Assembly: GCA_016186795.1 (NCBI GenBank)
Contig: JACPKY010000002.1
Location: forward strand, 693,814-757,813
Source: Candidatus Gottesmanbacteria bacterium
Lineage (GTDB): Bacteria > Patescibacteria > Microgenomatia > 2-02-FULL-39-11
Reading direction: 5' to 3'
DNA: 64,000 bases
Shown here: one piece after another, positions 1 through 8,910 of the stretch
Layout: each line of letters opens with the position of its first letter
Position numbering within the stretch: position 1 is the first letter of the stretch
The notes under the pieces: generated by a model
The model's input: the letters and a program-made list of their open reading frames with translations, nothing else
Told to the model about the DNA's origin: nothing
Database searches by the model: none
Translations under genes and position numbers: made by a program

Positions 1-1373
1 CGAATATTGCAGCTTCTGAATCTGGAGGTATTACTCAACACATAGGAGCCTATCAAATAACCACCAAAGCAAGTGAGAAGCAATCCGAACAAGAAATTAC
101 GTTCATTGATACACCAGGACACCAGGCATTTTCCAAAATGCGTAGTCGCGGAGCAGATGTTGCCGATATTGCAATTCTCGTGATAGCTGCAAACGACGGA
201 GTCATGCCACAAACAGTCGAATCACTTTCAATGATTCAAACTGCAAAAATCCCCTATATTATTGCTTTGAATAAAACTGATCTCCCTGACATAAATGTAG
301 GCAAAATCAAACAACAACTGACAAAACTAGGTGTACAGCTTGAAGAGTTTGGAGGTGACGTGCCAACTATTGAACTTTCAGCAAAGAAAGGGCAAGGTAT
401 TGAAAAACTCCTCTCAACAATTCTTCTCCTTAGTGAACTTGCTCAAATTCGTGAGGATCAACCTGGAGTATTGAGGGGTGTTGTCATTGAATCTACTCTC
501 TCAAAAACGCAAGGAGCTATGGCGACGGTAGTAATTCGAAGCGGCTCCATCCGCATTGGTGATGAACTCATCTGCGGCGCATCGGAATTCAAAGTTCGAG
601 CACTTCGAAACTGGCAGGGTCAAAGCTTACATGAGGCAAAAGCGGGTACACCGGTTGAAATACTTGGTTGGAATCAAGTGCCTCCAGTCGGATCTGTCCT
701 CTACAAGAAAAATCAACGAGAATTACCTGAGTTCCACCCGATAAATACTGAAAAATTAACTCCTCCAATTTCCTCTACTCATCCTCTGGAAGTATCTCAG
801 GATACATCGATTAAATTTATTATTAAAGCAGATACTGCAGGAACACTTGAGGCCATTGTAACAGCTTTAAAAGATAAGAAAGACATCATAACCATCTCAG
901 CAACGGTAGGTGCTATTTCCGAATCAGATGTTCTCTTTGCCAAAACGACAGGTGCGATTATCATTGGTTTCCATACCAAAATTCCGGAAAGTGTTTCCAA
1001 ACTTGCAACATCCGAAAAGGTTATCATCAAGACGTACACAATTATCTATGAGCTTCTTGATGAGATGGACGAAGTTATTGAGGCAATAAAGAAAGGAAAC
1101 CTAGTAACAGTACTCGGTGAGGCACGCGTACAAGCTCTTTTCCCTATCAAAGAGAATGTTATTGCAGGTATCAAAGTTATCTCTGGTAGGATAGCTCGAG
1201 GAGATCAGATAAAACTAGTACGTGGGGAAAAGGAAGTGGGACGGTCAAAAATTAAATCGCTTCGCCACGGAAAAGAGGATATAACGGTTGCAGATCAAGG
1301 GAAGGAAGCAGGCCTTATCCTTTCGCAATCACTGGAAATCTTGACAGGTGATAGTATAATATCTATAGGCTAA
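1..1373 (+). CDS. infB: Translation initiation factor IF-2, C-terminal part (5' end outside the window)
   Basis: GTPase that delivers initiator tRNA to the 30S subunit. The reading frame is open from base 3, so the gene starts upstream of the window. The visible part holds the end of the G domain: GGITQHIGAY in the first 60 bases, switch II DTPGH at 108-122 and the NKTD guanine-specificity motif near 270-281. The domain II, III and C-terminal beta-barrel (C2) regions follow, with the typical ending rich in ISGRIARGDQIKLVRG-like sequence. About 457 codons are visible. An intrinsic terminator follows the stop at once. The next gene occupies the nrnA position of the classical infB operon, so rbfA is absent here. 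Identification is very secure; only the N-terminal extension cannot be judged. Confidence 0.97.
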   Translation, partial: NIAASESGGITQHIGAYQITTKASEKQSEQEITFIDTPGHQAFSKMRSRGADVADIAILVIAANDGVMPQTVESLSMIQTAKIPYIIALNKTDLPDINVGKIKQQLTKLGVQLEEFGGDVPTIELSAKKGQGIEKLLSTILLLSELAQIREDQPGVLRGVVIESTLSKTQGAMATVVIRSGSIRIGDELICGASEFKVRALRNWQGQSLHEAKAGTPVEILGWNQVPPVGSVLYKKNQRELPEFHPINTEKLTPPISSTHPLEVSQDTSIKFIIKADTAGTLEAIVTALKDKKDIITISATVGAISESDVLFAKTTGAIIIGFHTKIPESVSKLATSEKVIIKTYTIIYELLDEMDEVIEAIKKGNLVTVLGEARVQALFPIKENVIAGIKVISGRIARGDQIKLVRGEKEVGRSKIKSLRHGKEDITVADQGKEAGLILSQSLEILTGDSIISIG

Positions 1374-1375
1374 AA

Positions 1376-1399
1376 TTCCCCCTTAAGTGGGGGTTTTTC
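1376..1399 (+). terminator. Intrinsic terminator after infB
   Basis: Five C residues (1378-1382), a six-base loop and five G residues (1389-1393) are followed directly by TTTTT (1394-1398). It starts five bases after the infB stop codon. Short but GC-only stem with a U tract, so a good rho-independent terminator. Confidence 0.8.
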
Positions 1400-1420
1400 T
1401 TAAAAAGCCCGACAAATCTT

Positions 1421-2437
1421 ATGAATACATCTTTGGAACAGATCCATCAAGTACAAGCGACGATCGATCAAGCGGAAGAGATTGTAATTGCAATTTCGAA
1501 AAATCCATCATTTGATGCAATGGCGGCTGCATTATCGATCTACTTAACACTCTCTTCCCAAGGGAAGCGGGTATCAGTCGTTTGCCCAAATCCACCAACT
1601 GTTGAATTTAGTCACCTTGTCGGAACAGATAAACTGGGAAATGCCATTAATGGCGCGAGCGGAAGAAATCTCATTATCTCATTTCCCTATCAAGAAGGAT
1701 CAATCGAAAAGGTTAGCTACAATATTGAGAACAATGCTTTTAACTTAGTTATCGAACCTCGAGAGAATTTTCCACGGATCACACCAGAAATGATGAATTA
1801 CTCCTATAGTGGAGGAAAAACGGATTTAATTATTACTGTTGGTGTTGCCCAGTTAACCAACTTAGATACTCTTTACTCCAGAAATGAATCACTGTTTACA
1901 GAAAAGCCAATTGTAAACATCGATATTTCTTCTCAAAACCAACAATATGGGAAGATAAATATCGTCGATTCTACCACCACAACACTCTCTGAATTGGTCA
2001 CAACGCTTCTTACACAGATGGATTTACCTATTGACCAAGATACAGCAACAAATCTGCTTGCAGGAATAACCGCTGGAAGCAACAGTTTTTCATTAGATTC
2101 AGCACAAGCATCAACATTTGAGACTGTCGCCTTCCTACTTCGAAAAGGAGCCAAAAGAATAATTGTTACAACTCAAGAGTCTACTTCTACCTCCATACCG
2201 TTTACACGACCACCAGTGAAGCCACAGGGAGGAATAAAACCTATCCAATCGCAATTTACTAAACAACAATTCCAACAGCGAAATCTTCCACCTCGTCCGA
2301 AACAATATCCACAAACTCAACAGCAACCGCAGCAACCCAAAAATGAACAGCAGGGGATATCTTCCAAACCGCAGAATAATGAAACCCCTCCTGATTGGCT
2401 AAAACCGAAAATATATAAAAGCTCGACACTTCTATAA
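1421..2437 (+). CDS. Degenerate DHH-superfamily (NrnA-like) protein, probably without catalytic activity
   Basis: 338 residues. The fold resembles the DHH phosphoesterases (NrnA/RecJ superfamily): an N-terminal segment where NPSFDAMAAAL (about 28-38) aligns with the DxDAxGSAL motif, and a later segment NIDISSQN (about 166-173) at the place of the DHH motif with its following N..FG..N pattern. The two histidines of DHH are replaced (D168-I-S), and the late GI..DTG motif reads GITAGSNSF, so metal ligands are missing. Residues about 260-320 form a P/Q-rich, probably disordered tail. It sits between infB and rpsO, where nrnA lies in many bacteria, which supports the family call. A role in RNA binding or scaffolding is possible but not shown. 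No clear Shine-Dalgarno sequence precedes the ATG. Confidence 0.7.
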   Translation: MNTSLEQIHQVQATIDQAEEIVIAISKNPSFDAMAAALSIYLTLSSQGKRVSVVCPNPPTVEFSHLVGTDKLGNAINGASGRNLIISFPYQEGSIEKVSYNIENNAFNLVIEPRENFPRITPEMMNYSYSGGKTDLIITVGVAQLTNLDTLYSRNESLFTEKPIVNIDISSQNQQYGKINIVDSTTTTLSELVTTLLTQMDLPIDQDTATNLLAGITAGSNSFSLDSAQASTFETVAFLLRKGAKRIIVTTQESTSTSIPFTRPPVKPQGGIKPIQSQFTKQQFQQRNLPPRPKQYPQTQQQPQQPKNEQQGISSKPQNNETPPDWLKPKIYKSSTLL

Positions 2438-2443
2438 CCCCCA

Positions 2444-2472
2444 TTGTCTTTTTTATCAAGCTAGAGTATAAT
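2444..2472 (+). promoter_or_regulatory. Sigma-70 type promoter for rpsO
   Basis: -35 TTGTCT (2444-2449), 17-bp spacer, perfect -10 TATAAT (2467-2472). Predicted start near 2479, leaving a leader of about 24 nt before the rpsO ATG. No clear Shine-Dalgarno sequence precedes that ATG. Confidence 0.75.
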
Positions 2473-2502
2473 TATTCATCTTGTTAGCTTTTTGTATTAT
2501 AT

Positions 2503-2769
2503 ATGGCACCCCCCGCAGATAAGAAAAAGATTATTGATGAATTTGCAATAAAAAATGGCGACACAGGAAGTCCAGAGGTGCAAATTGCCCTTCTTTCTTA
2601 TAAAATAGAGAACTTAGTAAGCCATCTGAAAAAGAACCCAAAAGATGATCACTCTCGTCGAGGACTTCTTGGTGTTGTATCGAAACGAAGAAGACTCTTA
2701 TCCTACCTGCAGAAAAAGGCAGAAGACCGCTATAAAACAATTATTAAAAAACTCGACTTATCAAAATGA
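2503..2769 (+). CDS. rpsO: 30S ribosomal protein S15
   Basis: 88 residues, the usual length. Binds 16S rRNA in the central domain and helps join S6/S18. Diagnostic features are the TGSPEVQIALLS segment, the HSRRGLL motif and the KRRRLLSYL helix near the C-terminus. It precedes pnp, the order conserved in many bacteria, and has its own promoter. The short leader leaves little room for the S15 autoregulatory pseudoknot known in E. coli. Confidence 0.97.
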   Translation: MAPPADKKKIIDEFAIKNGDTGSPEVQIALLSYKIENLVSHLKKNPKDDHSRRGLLGVVSKRRRLLSYLQKKAEDRYKTIIKKLDLSK

Positions 2770-2851
2770 ATTTTTCGAATTCTCTTCTTGGGTTTGATAA
2801 TAAAAATTACACATACCCCAGAACTCATTTACACATACATTCCCGCCCATA

Positions 2852-5002
2852 ATGAAAATCGTTACAAAATCTGTTGAAATTGGTGGTCGAACACTCTCTC
2901 TTGAAGTTGGAAGATTTGCTGAACAAGCAACATCTGCAGTATTAGCCCGCTATGGCGATACAATGGTTATAGCAACTGTTGTTGCTTCCGCCCAAGAATC
3001 TTCGCTTGATTATTTTCCGCTATCTGTTGAATACGTCGAGCGATTATATGCAGGTGGAAGAATCAAAGGAAGCAGATGGGTTAAACGTGAAGGAAGACCA
3101 TCCGATGATGCAATTTTGAAAGGGAGACTCATTGACCGCACTATCCGTCCACTTTTTAATAAACTCTACCATCATGACGTTCAGGTTATTGTAACTGTTT
3201 TGTCCGTGGACGGAGAGAATGAACCAGATATTCTGGGCATTATTGCAACATCAGCTGCTCTTGCAATCTCCCCTATTCCATGGAATGGCCCTATTGGATC
3301 AGTCAGAATTGGATACATACCCCCCAAAAATGGTGAACACGGATTTTTTGTTAATCCCGGAGAAAAAGAGATGGCATTTTCGGAAATGGACCTTGTTGTC
3401 TCGGCGACTCCGGAAAAAACTGTGATGCTTGAGGCCGGAATGAATGAGCTCGATGAAAATATAACAATGAAAGGTATTCTCTTTGGGAAAAAGGAGATTA
3501 AAAAAATTATCGACTGTATCAATACGCTTATAAAAGAAATTGGTCAGAAAAAAACACAGATTGAAATTGATGAAAAGAAGGAAACTCTTAGAAAACTACT
3601 CGCAAAAGACTACAAAGACGAAATAGCCAAAAGCATCAAGGCGAGAGTAGCAAAAGAACAGGAGGGAAATGATCTTTCTCTCCTTGCAGATACCATATTC
3701 CAGACGCTTAGTGAAGAATATGACAAAAAAGATATTAAAGAAACTTTAGAATATCTCTTCAACCAACAGATACGAGAAACAACTCTTACTAAAAATGTCC
3801 GTCCAGATGGAAGAAACCCGAAAACAATTCGAGATATCAGCGGTGAAGTTGGTCTTCTTCCTCGAACTCATGGATCTGCTATGTTTAAACGAGGGCAAAC
3901 TCAGGTATTAACCGTCGTTACTCTTGGTTCCCCATCACTAGAACAACTTATTGAAAGCCCAGAGGGAGAAACTGCAAAACGCTATATGCATCACTATAGC
4001 ATGCCTCCTTACTCTGTTGGGGAAACAGGACGTGTTGGTTTCCCATCTCGAAGAGAAGTTGGTCATGGTGCATTAGCAGAAAGAGCGCTACTTCCCGTAA
4101 TTCCTCCGCAGGATACGTTTCCCTATACCATTCGTCTTGTATCTGAGGTTATGTCATCAAATGGATCTACATCAATGGCATCAGCCTGCGGTTCAACTCT
4201 CGCCCTCATGGATGCAGGAGTTCCTATCAAAAATCCAGTTGCCGGTATTGCAATGGGACTTGTTTCAAATGGGAAAAAATATGTACTTCTTTCAGACATC
4301 ATTGGTCTTGAAGATTTTTCCGGGGATATGGATTTCAAAGTCGCCGGAACAAAAAATGGTATTACTGCCATCCAATTTGACACAAAAATCGATGGATTGA
4401 CAGATGAGATGATCGAAGAAACTCTCAAGGAGGCACAAGTTGGTAGACTTCACATTCTCAGTAAAATGTTGGTAACTCTTCCAAAATCACGCACAAACCT
4501 CTCAAGGTATGCTCCTCGAGTCGTCATGCTCACCGTTCCACAGGAAAAGATCGGTGAAGTTATCGGCCCTGGAGGAAAAATAATCCGACAAATTATCGCA
4601 AGTACAGGATGCGACATAAATATTGATGATAAAGGTCAAGTAACAATTGCAGGGACGGATCCTGAAAAAGTTGAGATGGCTCACAAGTGGGTATTTGGTA
4701 TTATCAAAGAGGTAAAACCGGAAGAGGTATATGAAGGAATAGTCAAACGCATCCTTTCCTTTGGAGTATTTGTAGAAATATTACCCGGGAGGGAAGGTAT
4801 GGTTCATGTTTCACAAATGTCCACTGAATATGTAAGTGATCCAGCAAGTGTCGTTTCTATTGGTCAAAAAGTAACGGTTCGAGTCATAGACATTGACGAT
4901 CAGGGACGGATTAACTTATCAATGCTTTTCGGAGAAGATGCGAAAAAGCGGCCACCTCAAAAAAGAGAACCAAGATTTGACCGGTCAAGAAAACGATTTT
5001 GA
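2852..5002 (+). CDS. pnp: Polyribonucleotide nucleotidyltransferase (PNPase)
   Basis: 716 residues, full length for the family. Phosphorolytic 3'-5' exoribonuclease of RNA decay. Domain order as expected: first RNase PH domain (about 1-140), helical linker, second RNase PH domain (about 315-540, with FKRGQTQVL and the SDIIGLEDFSGDMDFKVAG region), KH domain (EKIGEVIGPGGKIIRQI, about 563-580) and S1 domain (about 625-695), ending in a basic tail. The 82-bp gap after rpsO has no terminator I trust, so co-transcription with rpsO is likely. It is convergent with the glycan island, whose last gene ends seven bases downstream. Confidence 0.97.
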   Translation: MKIVTKSVEIGGRTLSLEVGRFAEQATSAVLARYGDTMVIATVVASAQESSLDYFPLSVEYVERLYAGGRIKGSRWVKREGRPSDDAILKGRLIDRTIRPLFNKLYHHDVQVIVTVLSVDGENEPDILGIIATSAALAISPIPWNGPIGSVRIGYIPPKNGEHGFFVNPGEKEMAFSEMDLVVSATPEKTVMLEAGMNELDENITMKGILFGKKEIKKIIDCINTLIKEIGQKKTQIEIDEKKETLRKLLAKDYKDEIAKSIKARVAKEQEGNDLSLLADTIFQTLSEEYDKKDIKETLEYLFNQQIRETTLTKNVRPDGRNPKTIRDISGEVGLLPRTHGSAMFKRGQTQVLTVVTLGSPSLEQLIESPEGETAKRYMHHYSMPPYSVGETGRVGFPSRREVGHGALAERALLPVIPPQDTFPYTIRLVSEVMSSNGSTSMASACGSTLALMDAGVPIKNPVAGIAMGLVSNGKKYVLLSDIIGLEDFSGDMDFKVAGTKNGITAIQFDTKIDGLTDEMIEETLKEAQVGRLHILSKMLVTLPKSRTNLSRYAPRVVMLTVPQEKIGEVIGPGGKIIRQIIASTGCDINIDDKGQVTIAGTDPEKVEMAHKWVFGIIKEVKPEEVYEGIVKRILSFGVFVEILPGREGMVHVSQMSTEYVSDPASVVSIGQKVTVRVIDIDDQGRINLSMLFGEDAKKRPPQKREPRFDRSRKRF

Positions 5003-5008
5003 ATACAG

Positions 5009-6283
5009 TTAAATAATAGAAGGATCTGGAAGAGGTAGAATAAATTTTCCTCTATATCCCTTATTTCTCAACTTCTGAATTAATTCATCTGCGATATGCC
5101 AAGAAAAAAGAAGGGCATAGTCTGGCGGTGAATGAAAAAGTAGTGACTCTTCAACGACGGGAATTCGCGTTCCGGGCATATATTTTCCGATTTTATACGA
5201 ACCATGGATTTCTAAAACACAGTCAATAATATTTTCATCTAAACCAACATAATTAATAAGTGTACTTGCTCGCGATGGAGCTCCTATTCCATAGATGCGG
5301 TTTTTGTTCTTTTTGATTTTAAAAAGAAGCGTATAAAGCTTTAATTTAGAAAGCGTTATCTTTCTTCTAAAATCATGTATCTTTTTAGAATCTAAATCAT
5401 GCTGTTTCTCATCACGTAAAATCCTCGACACGCTTGTCTGAATAGTTTGTCTTCTTGTATTCCGACAAGCATAGACTCGAAGAGATCCTCCATGAGTAGG
5501 TATTTTTTTAGCATGAAAAATTGAAAGGCCATATTTTTTAAATATGAAGTTCAAACTTTGGAGGGAATAATACCGAAGATGTTCATGATAAATAGTATCG
5601 TACTGAAGCGATCTAATAAGTGAATAAATATAATGCGATTCTGTTATAAAAACTCCATCCTCACCAAGTAAATCCAACACATTTTCCATAACAGAATGTA
5701 CATCTTCGATATGTGCAAATACATTTGTTGCGGTAATAATTTTTGCTCGCCCTTGTTTTCTTTTGATTTTTTCAACAGCTTGTTTATTAAAAAAGGTGAT
5801 GAGTGTTGGTATCCCACGTTTTTTTGCCAGGACTGCTGCATTTGAAGGTTCAACTCCTTGCACTCTGCAAAAGTTGGAAAAATTACTCAGGAGCGTTCCG
5901 TCATTTGATCCAATGTCAACAACGAGATCATTTCTGTCAAGGTGTAATAGTCTTCTGCATTCACCAAAAAGTTGAGTAAAGTTATCGCGTAATATTTTCG
6001 TCGTTCCACTCGTATAAGGATATTCAGGAGGAAAGAGAATTTTTGGATCGACAATAGTGCCTAATTGAAAAAGCTTACATACCGGACATTTGAGAAGGAG
6101 TGCTGGGTAGCTTGACTCTTCCTGTGGTTTACTCCCTACTTTCGGCATAGAATTTACTGGAGGGAGATACCCAATAAATACTACATCGTCTAATTTCAGG
6201 TAACCGCAGATTTGGCATTTATCAACAACGATACTTTTCCCTGTCCCATACGCTCGTTTTATAGGAACTAACTTATTTCTCAT
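5009..6283 (-). CDS. Zinc-binding SAM-dependent C-methyltransferase (TylC3/NovU-type sugar methyltransferase)
   Basis: 424 residues with the three-part build of sugar C-methyltransferases. An N-terminal zinc site is made by C23-x2-C26 and C65-x2-C68. The SAM-binding domain has VVDIGSNDGTLL (120-131). The C-terminal part has the YDTIYHEHLRYYSL stretch and THGGSLRVY, which are hallmarks of the NovU/TylC3 group that adds a methyl branch to a 3-keto nucleotide sugar. It is the last gene of the leftward glycan operon and overlaps the epimerase gene before it by 11 bp. The exact sugar cannot be read from the sequence. Confidence 0.88.
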   Translation of the reverse strand: MRNKLVPIKRAYGTGKSIVVDKCQICGYLKLDDVVFIGYLPPVNSMPKVGSKPQEESSYPALLLKCPVCKLFQLGTIVDPKILFPPEYPYTSGTTKILRDNFTQLFGECRRLLHLDRNDLVVDIGSNDGTLLSNFSNFCRVQGVEPSNAAVLAKKRGIPTLITFFNKQAVEKIKRKQGRAKIITATNVFAHIEDVHSVMENVLDLLGEDGVFITESHYIYSLIRSLQYDTIYHEHLRYYSLQSLNFIFKKYGLSIFHAKKIPTHGGSLRVYACRNTRRQTIQTSVSRILRDEKQHDLDSKKIHDFRRKITLSKLKLYTLLFKIKKNKNRIYGIGAPSRASTLINYVGLDENIIDCVLEIHGSYKIGKYMPGTRIPVVEESLLFHSPPDYALLFSWHIADELIQKLRNKGYRGKFILPLPDPSII

Positions 6284-7238
6284 GGTGAACGTACCATTCT
6301 ATCACGGTATGTATTCCTTTCGTAAATGATACTTTCGGAATAAATCCTAATGCTATCATTTTTGATATATCCGGACATCGTCTCTTCACACTCCCCTGAG
6401 GTAACTTCCCTTGCACTATTTTAATTTTTCTCTGAAAATACTGCCCTATAAATTCAGCAATTTGCCTTACTGTAATTTCTTCTTGGGTACCGATATTATA
6501 AATTTCCAGATGATTTGCTTTTTCAATTAATTTTACTATCGCCGCCACTGCATCACTGATATAGATAAAAGCCCTTCGTTCCTTCCCGGTACCTTGTATA
6601 GGAAAAGAAATGAGAGTTTTTTCTTTTCGAAGAAGCGACAGCATTCGAAGAACAAACTGTGGAATAACATGTTCTCTTCCCATGTCGGGGCCATATACAT
6701 TATGCGGGCGAAATATCACCATACGCTGAAAATATTTTTTCCCATAATGAATACCTAGAAGCTCACTTATTATCTTTCCACCGCTATAAGAAAATCTTGG
6801 GTTATAGATATCAGGAATAACAAGGGGAACATTTTCTGGGGTGGGAATGATTGAAGACGAATTATAGACTTCAGAACTGGAGGCGGAAAAAAATTCAGGA
6901 ATATTATGTTTTATACACCCTTTTAAAAGATTCATCATCCCCATGACTGATATTTCCAATACTTCGTCTGGTCGTGTGTAAAAAAACTCTGTTCCATTAA
7001 TAGAAGCAAGATGAATAACACAATCAATATTTTGGCAAACTGATAAAACTTTGGACTCGTCTCGAATATCTGCGTTTACGTATTCAATCTCATGGAAAAT
7101 TTTTTTTATTCGGTTTTCATTACCGCGCGAATTATTATCCAAAATTCGAACTGAAAAACCTTTTTGAACCAAGACCAAAGCAAGATTGCTCCCAATAAAT
7201 CCAGTACCTCCGGTGATGAGAATTTTTTTCTCCATCAT
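6273..7238 (-). CDS. NAD-dependent epimerase/dehydratase (nucleotide-sugar SDR)
   Basis: 321 residues from the chosen ATG. Extended short-chain dehydrogenase: GGTGFIG dinucleotide motif near residues 10-16, a Ser-rich SASSSEVY strand and YSGGK supplying the catalytic Tyr and Lys. It resembles GalE/RmlB-type enzymes acting on nucleotide sugars. The start is taken at 7238 because that ATG overlaps the stop of the upstream aminotransferase as ATGA. A TTG 30 bp earlier would also keep the frame but lies inside the aminotransferase gene. Its neighbours suggest it supplies a keto or epimerised sugar for the C-methyltransferase. Confidence 0.87.
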   Translation of the reverse strand: MMEKKILITGGTGFIGSNLALVLVQKGFSVRILDNNSRGNENRIKKIFHEIEYVNADIRDESKVLSVCQNIDCVIHLASINGTEFFYTRPDEVLEISVMGMMNLLKGCIKHNIPEFFSASSSEVYNSSSIIPTPENVPLVIPDIYNPRFSYSGGKIISELLGIHYGKKYFQRMVIFRPHNVYGPDMGREHVIPQFVLRMLSLLRKEKTLISFPIQGTGKERRAFIYISDAVAAIVKLIEKANHLEIYNIGTQEEITVRQIAEFIGQYFQRKIKIVQGKLPQGSVKRRCPDISKMIALGFIPKVSFTKGIHTVIEWYVHHEK

Positions 7239-8332
7239 GCTTTTAAAAACTTTTTTATTAAATGACAAACAAGTAAGACTTCATCATCGGTCAAGGTAAA
7301 TGCTGATGGCAACCACACAGCCTGAGGGGATAAACGAGTGCTTTGAGGAAATCTTTGATCTGACAGTTTGTATGGAATTTGTGTGTGGATCGGGAACCAA
7401 AATTTACGACAATCAATATTGTACTGTAACAGATATTTCACAAGCTTGTCACGTTGACGAACCAACGCATCGGTCCATAACGGTATTTCTCCTCCTTCAA
7501 CGTCACATGAGAATACTTTTATCCCGCCTATATTCGACAGCTGAGTTTTGTATATTTGATAAATTTCTTTTTGTCGCTTTAGTCTTTTTGATAAAGAGTG
7601 CAATTGTCCTAACCCCACAGCTGCTTGGAGGTTCGTAAATTTAAAATTATATCCAAGACTATTATGGTGATCGTTACCACCAGTTCCTCCTGTTTTTCTT
7701 CCTTGATCTTTCAATTCTTTTAATCTCCAGTAGAGTCTTTCATCGTCGGTAACGACCATCCCACCTTGTCCTGTCGTGATCGTCTTATTTGGAGAAAATG
7801 AGAAACAACCCAAAGTTCCATACGTTCCAAGAAATCTACCATGGTACATAGAAAGAAATGCTTCGCATGCATCCTCGACAATAAAAATGTGGTATTTTTG
7901 GGCGATTTTTTTAATAACAGTCATATTTGCTCCACGTCCGCTTATATGAACGGGAATAATAGCTCGAGTTTTTTTTGTAATTGCTTTTTCTATACTCTTG
8001 GGATCAACTAGTAATGATTCAGGATCAATATCAACCAGTACCGAATTTGCTCCTGTTAACGAGACGGCATTGGCTGTTGCAATAAATGTAATATCAGGAA
8101 TAATAACTTCATCACCTGGACCAATTTCAAGAGATGCAAGGGAAAGAAAAAGCGCTATGGTTCCACTTGAGGTTGCAACAGCGTATTTACTGTGTAACAA
8201 CAAAGCGATTTTCCGTTCAAATTTTTCCGTCATATCTCCTTCATTAATAAATCCACTATCTAAAACATTCTTTACATAGGAATACTCATGTGGGGTGATC
8301 TGGGGTTGCCACCAATGAATGTATTTTTTCAT
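7235..8332 (-). CDS. DegT/DnrJ/EryC1/StrS sugar aminotransferase
   Basis: 365 residues. PLP-dependent transfer of an amino group to a keto nucleotide sugar. Seen: SSGTIALFLSL (cofactor phosphate region), PDITFIATANAV, the VEDACEAF strand with its Asp, and SFSPNKTITTGQGG with the PLP-binding Lys at about 183. The closest families are perosamine and FdtB/WecE-type aminotransferases. It is coupled by ATGA to the epimerase downstream and lies 8 bp after the GNAT acetyltransferase, which could acylate the new amine. Substrate unknown. Confidence 0.92.
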   Translation of the reverse strand: MKKYIHWWQPQITPHEYSYVKNVLDSGFINEGDMTEKFERKIALLLHSKYAVATSSGTIALFLSLASLEIGPGDEVIIPDITFIATANAVSLTGANSVLVDIDPESLLVDPKSIEKAITKKTRAIIPVHISGRGANMTVIKKIAQKYHIFIVEDACEAFLSMYHGRFLGTYGTLGCFSFSPNKTITTGQGGMVVTDDERLYWRLKELKDQGRKTGGTGGNDHHNSLGYNFKFTNLQAAVGLGQLHSLSKRLKRQKEIYQIYKTQLSNIGGIKVFSCDVEGGEIPLWTDALVRQRDKLVKYLLQYNIDCRKFWFPIHTQIPYKLSDQRFPQSTRLSPQAVWLPSAFTLTDDEVLLVCHLIKKFLKA

Positions 8333-8340
8333 AAATCGTA

Positions 8341-8910
8341 TTACCTTATCGCTTTATACATATAGACATGATCTATGTAATGATTTTTATAATGAATACC
8401 TTTTGGTAGTATTCCAAATTCTATAAATCCATGCTTCTTGTACATCTGCCGAGCAATCTGATTACATGCAAAAACTCCCAAAGTCACTATCTTGAGCGTT
8501 GGTAAAAGTAATTTTGCCTCTTCTAATATAGTACTAAGAAGAATAGTTCCAACACCCTGTCCTCGAAATTCTTTTGCAACTGAAATCCCTAAAATTCCTT
8601 CATGAGAACAAGCTTTTTCTTTCATTTGGATATCGGAAATTCCTATGAGCTTTTTTTGAGAAAAGGCCAAAAGAAGAATTCCTTTTTTCCTATGGATGTT
8701 TCTGATATTTTCTTTAAGGAAATCTCTTTCTTTCTTGAGAGAAATATATTCCCCTTGAACAAGAACAAACGTTCTTTCACGGGAGAGACTGTTTATATAT
8801 TGATGGGTAGAGGAAGCATCATGATGATCAGGATACCGAATAATAAGAGGTAAATTATTCTCTATTTTCCCTTCAAAAACAATTTTTTTCCTTAGTGGAT
8901 TACTCTTCAC
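8341..8910 (-). CDS. GNAT-family N-acetyltransferase, probably acting on the amino sugar
   Basis: About 189 residues from a GTG at 8910. The frame has no ATG near its start. The GTG has GGGGAG eight bases upstream and overlaps the previous stop by 11 bp; TTG codons at 8919 and 8934 are alternatives. The acetyl-CoA site is clear in EFRGQGVGTILLSTIL, followed by the VFACNQIARQMYKKHGF segment typical of RimI/PseH-like enzymes. Between a sugar dehydrogenase and a sugar aminotransferase, N-acetylation of an amino sugar (as by WecD or PseH) is the likeliest job. Confidence 0.8.
   Translation of the reverse strand: MKSNPLRKKIVFEGKIENNLPLIIRYPDHHDASSTHQYINSLSRERTFVLVQGEYISLKKERDFLKENIRNIHRKKGILLLAFSQKKLIGISDIQMKEKACSHEGILGISVAKEFRGQGVGTILLSTILEEAKLLLPTLKIVTLGVFACNQIARQMYKKHGFIEFGILPKGIHYKNHYIDHVYMYKAIR

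Noticed and set aside
2770..2851. Separate promoter for pnp (GATAAT at 2796-2801)
   Set aside because: No matching -35 box; read-through from the rpsO promoter explains expression.
4123..4428. Long antisense open frames across pnp and other core genes (also at 28883-29263 and 40239-40662)
   Set aside because: They mirror the codon pattern of the well-identified gene on the other strand, have no ribosome site or family features, and were treated as shadows.
7239..7268. TTG start of the epimerase at 7268
   Set aside because: Lies inside the aminotransferase gene; the ATG at 7238 forms the same ATGA junction seen throughout this operon.
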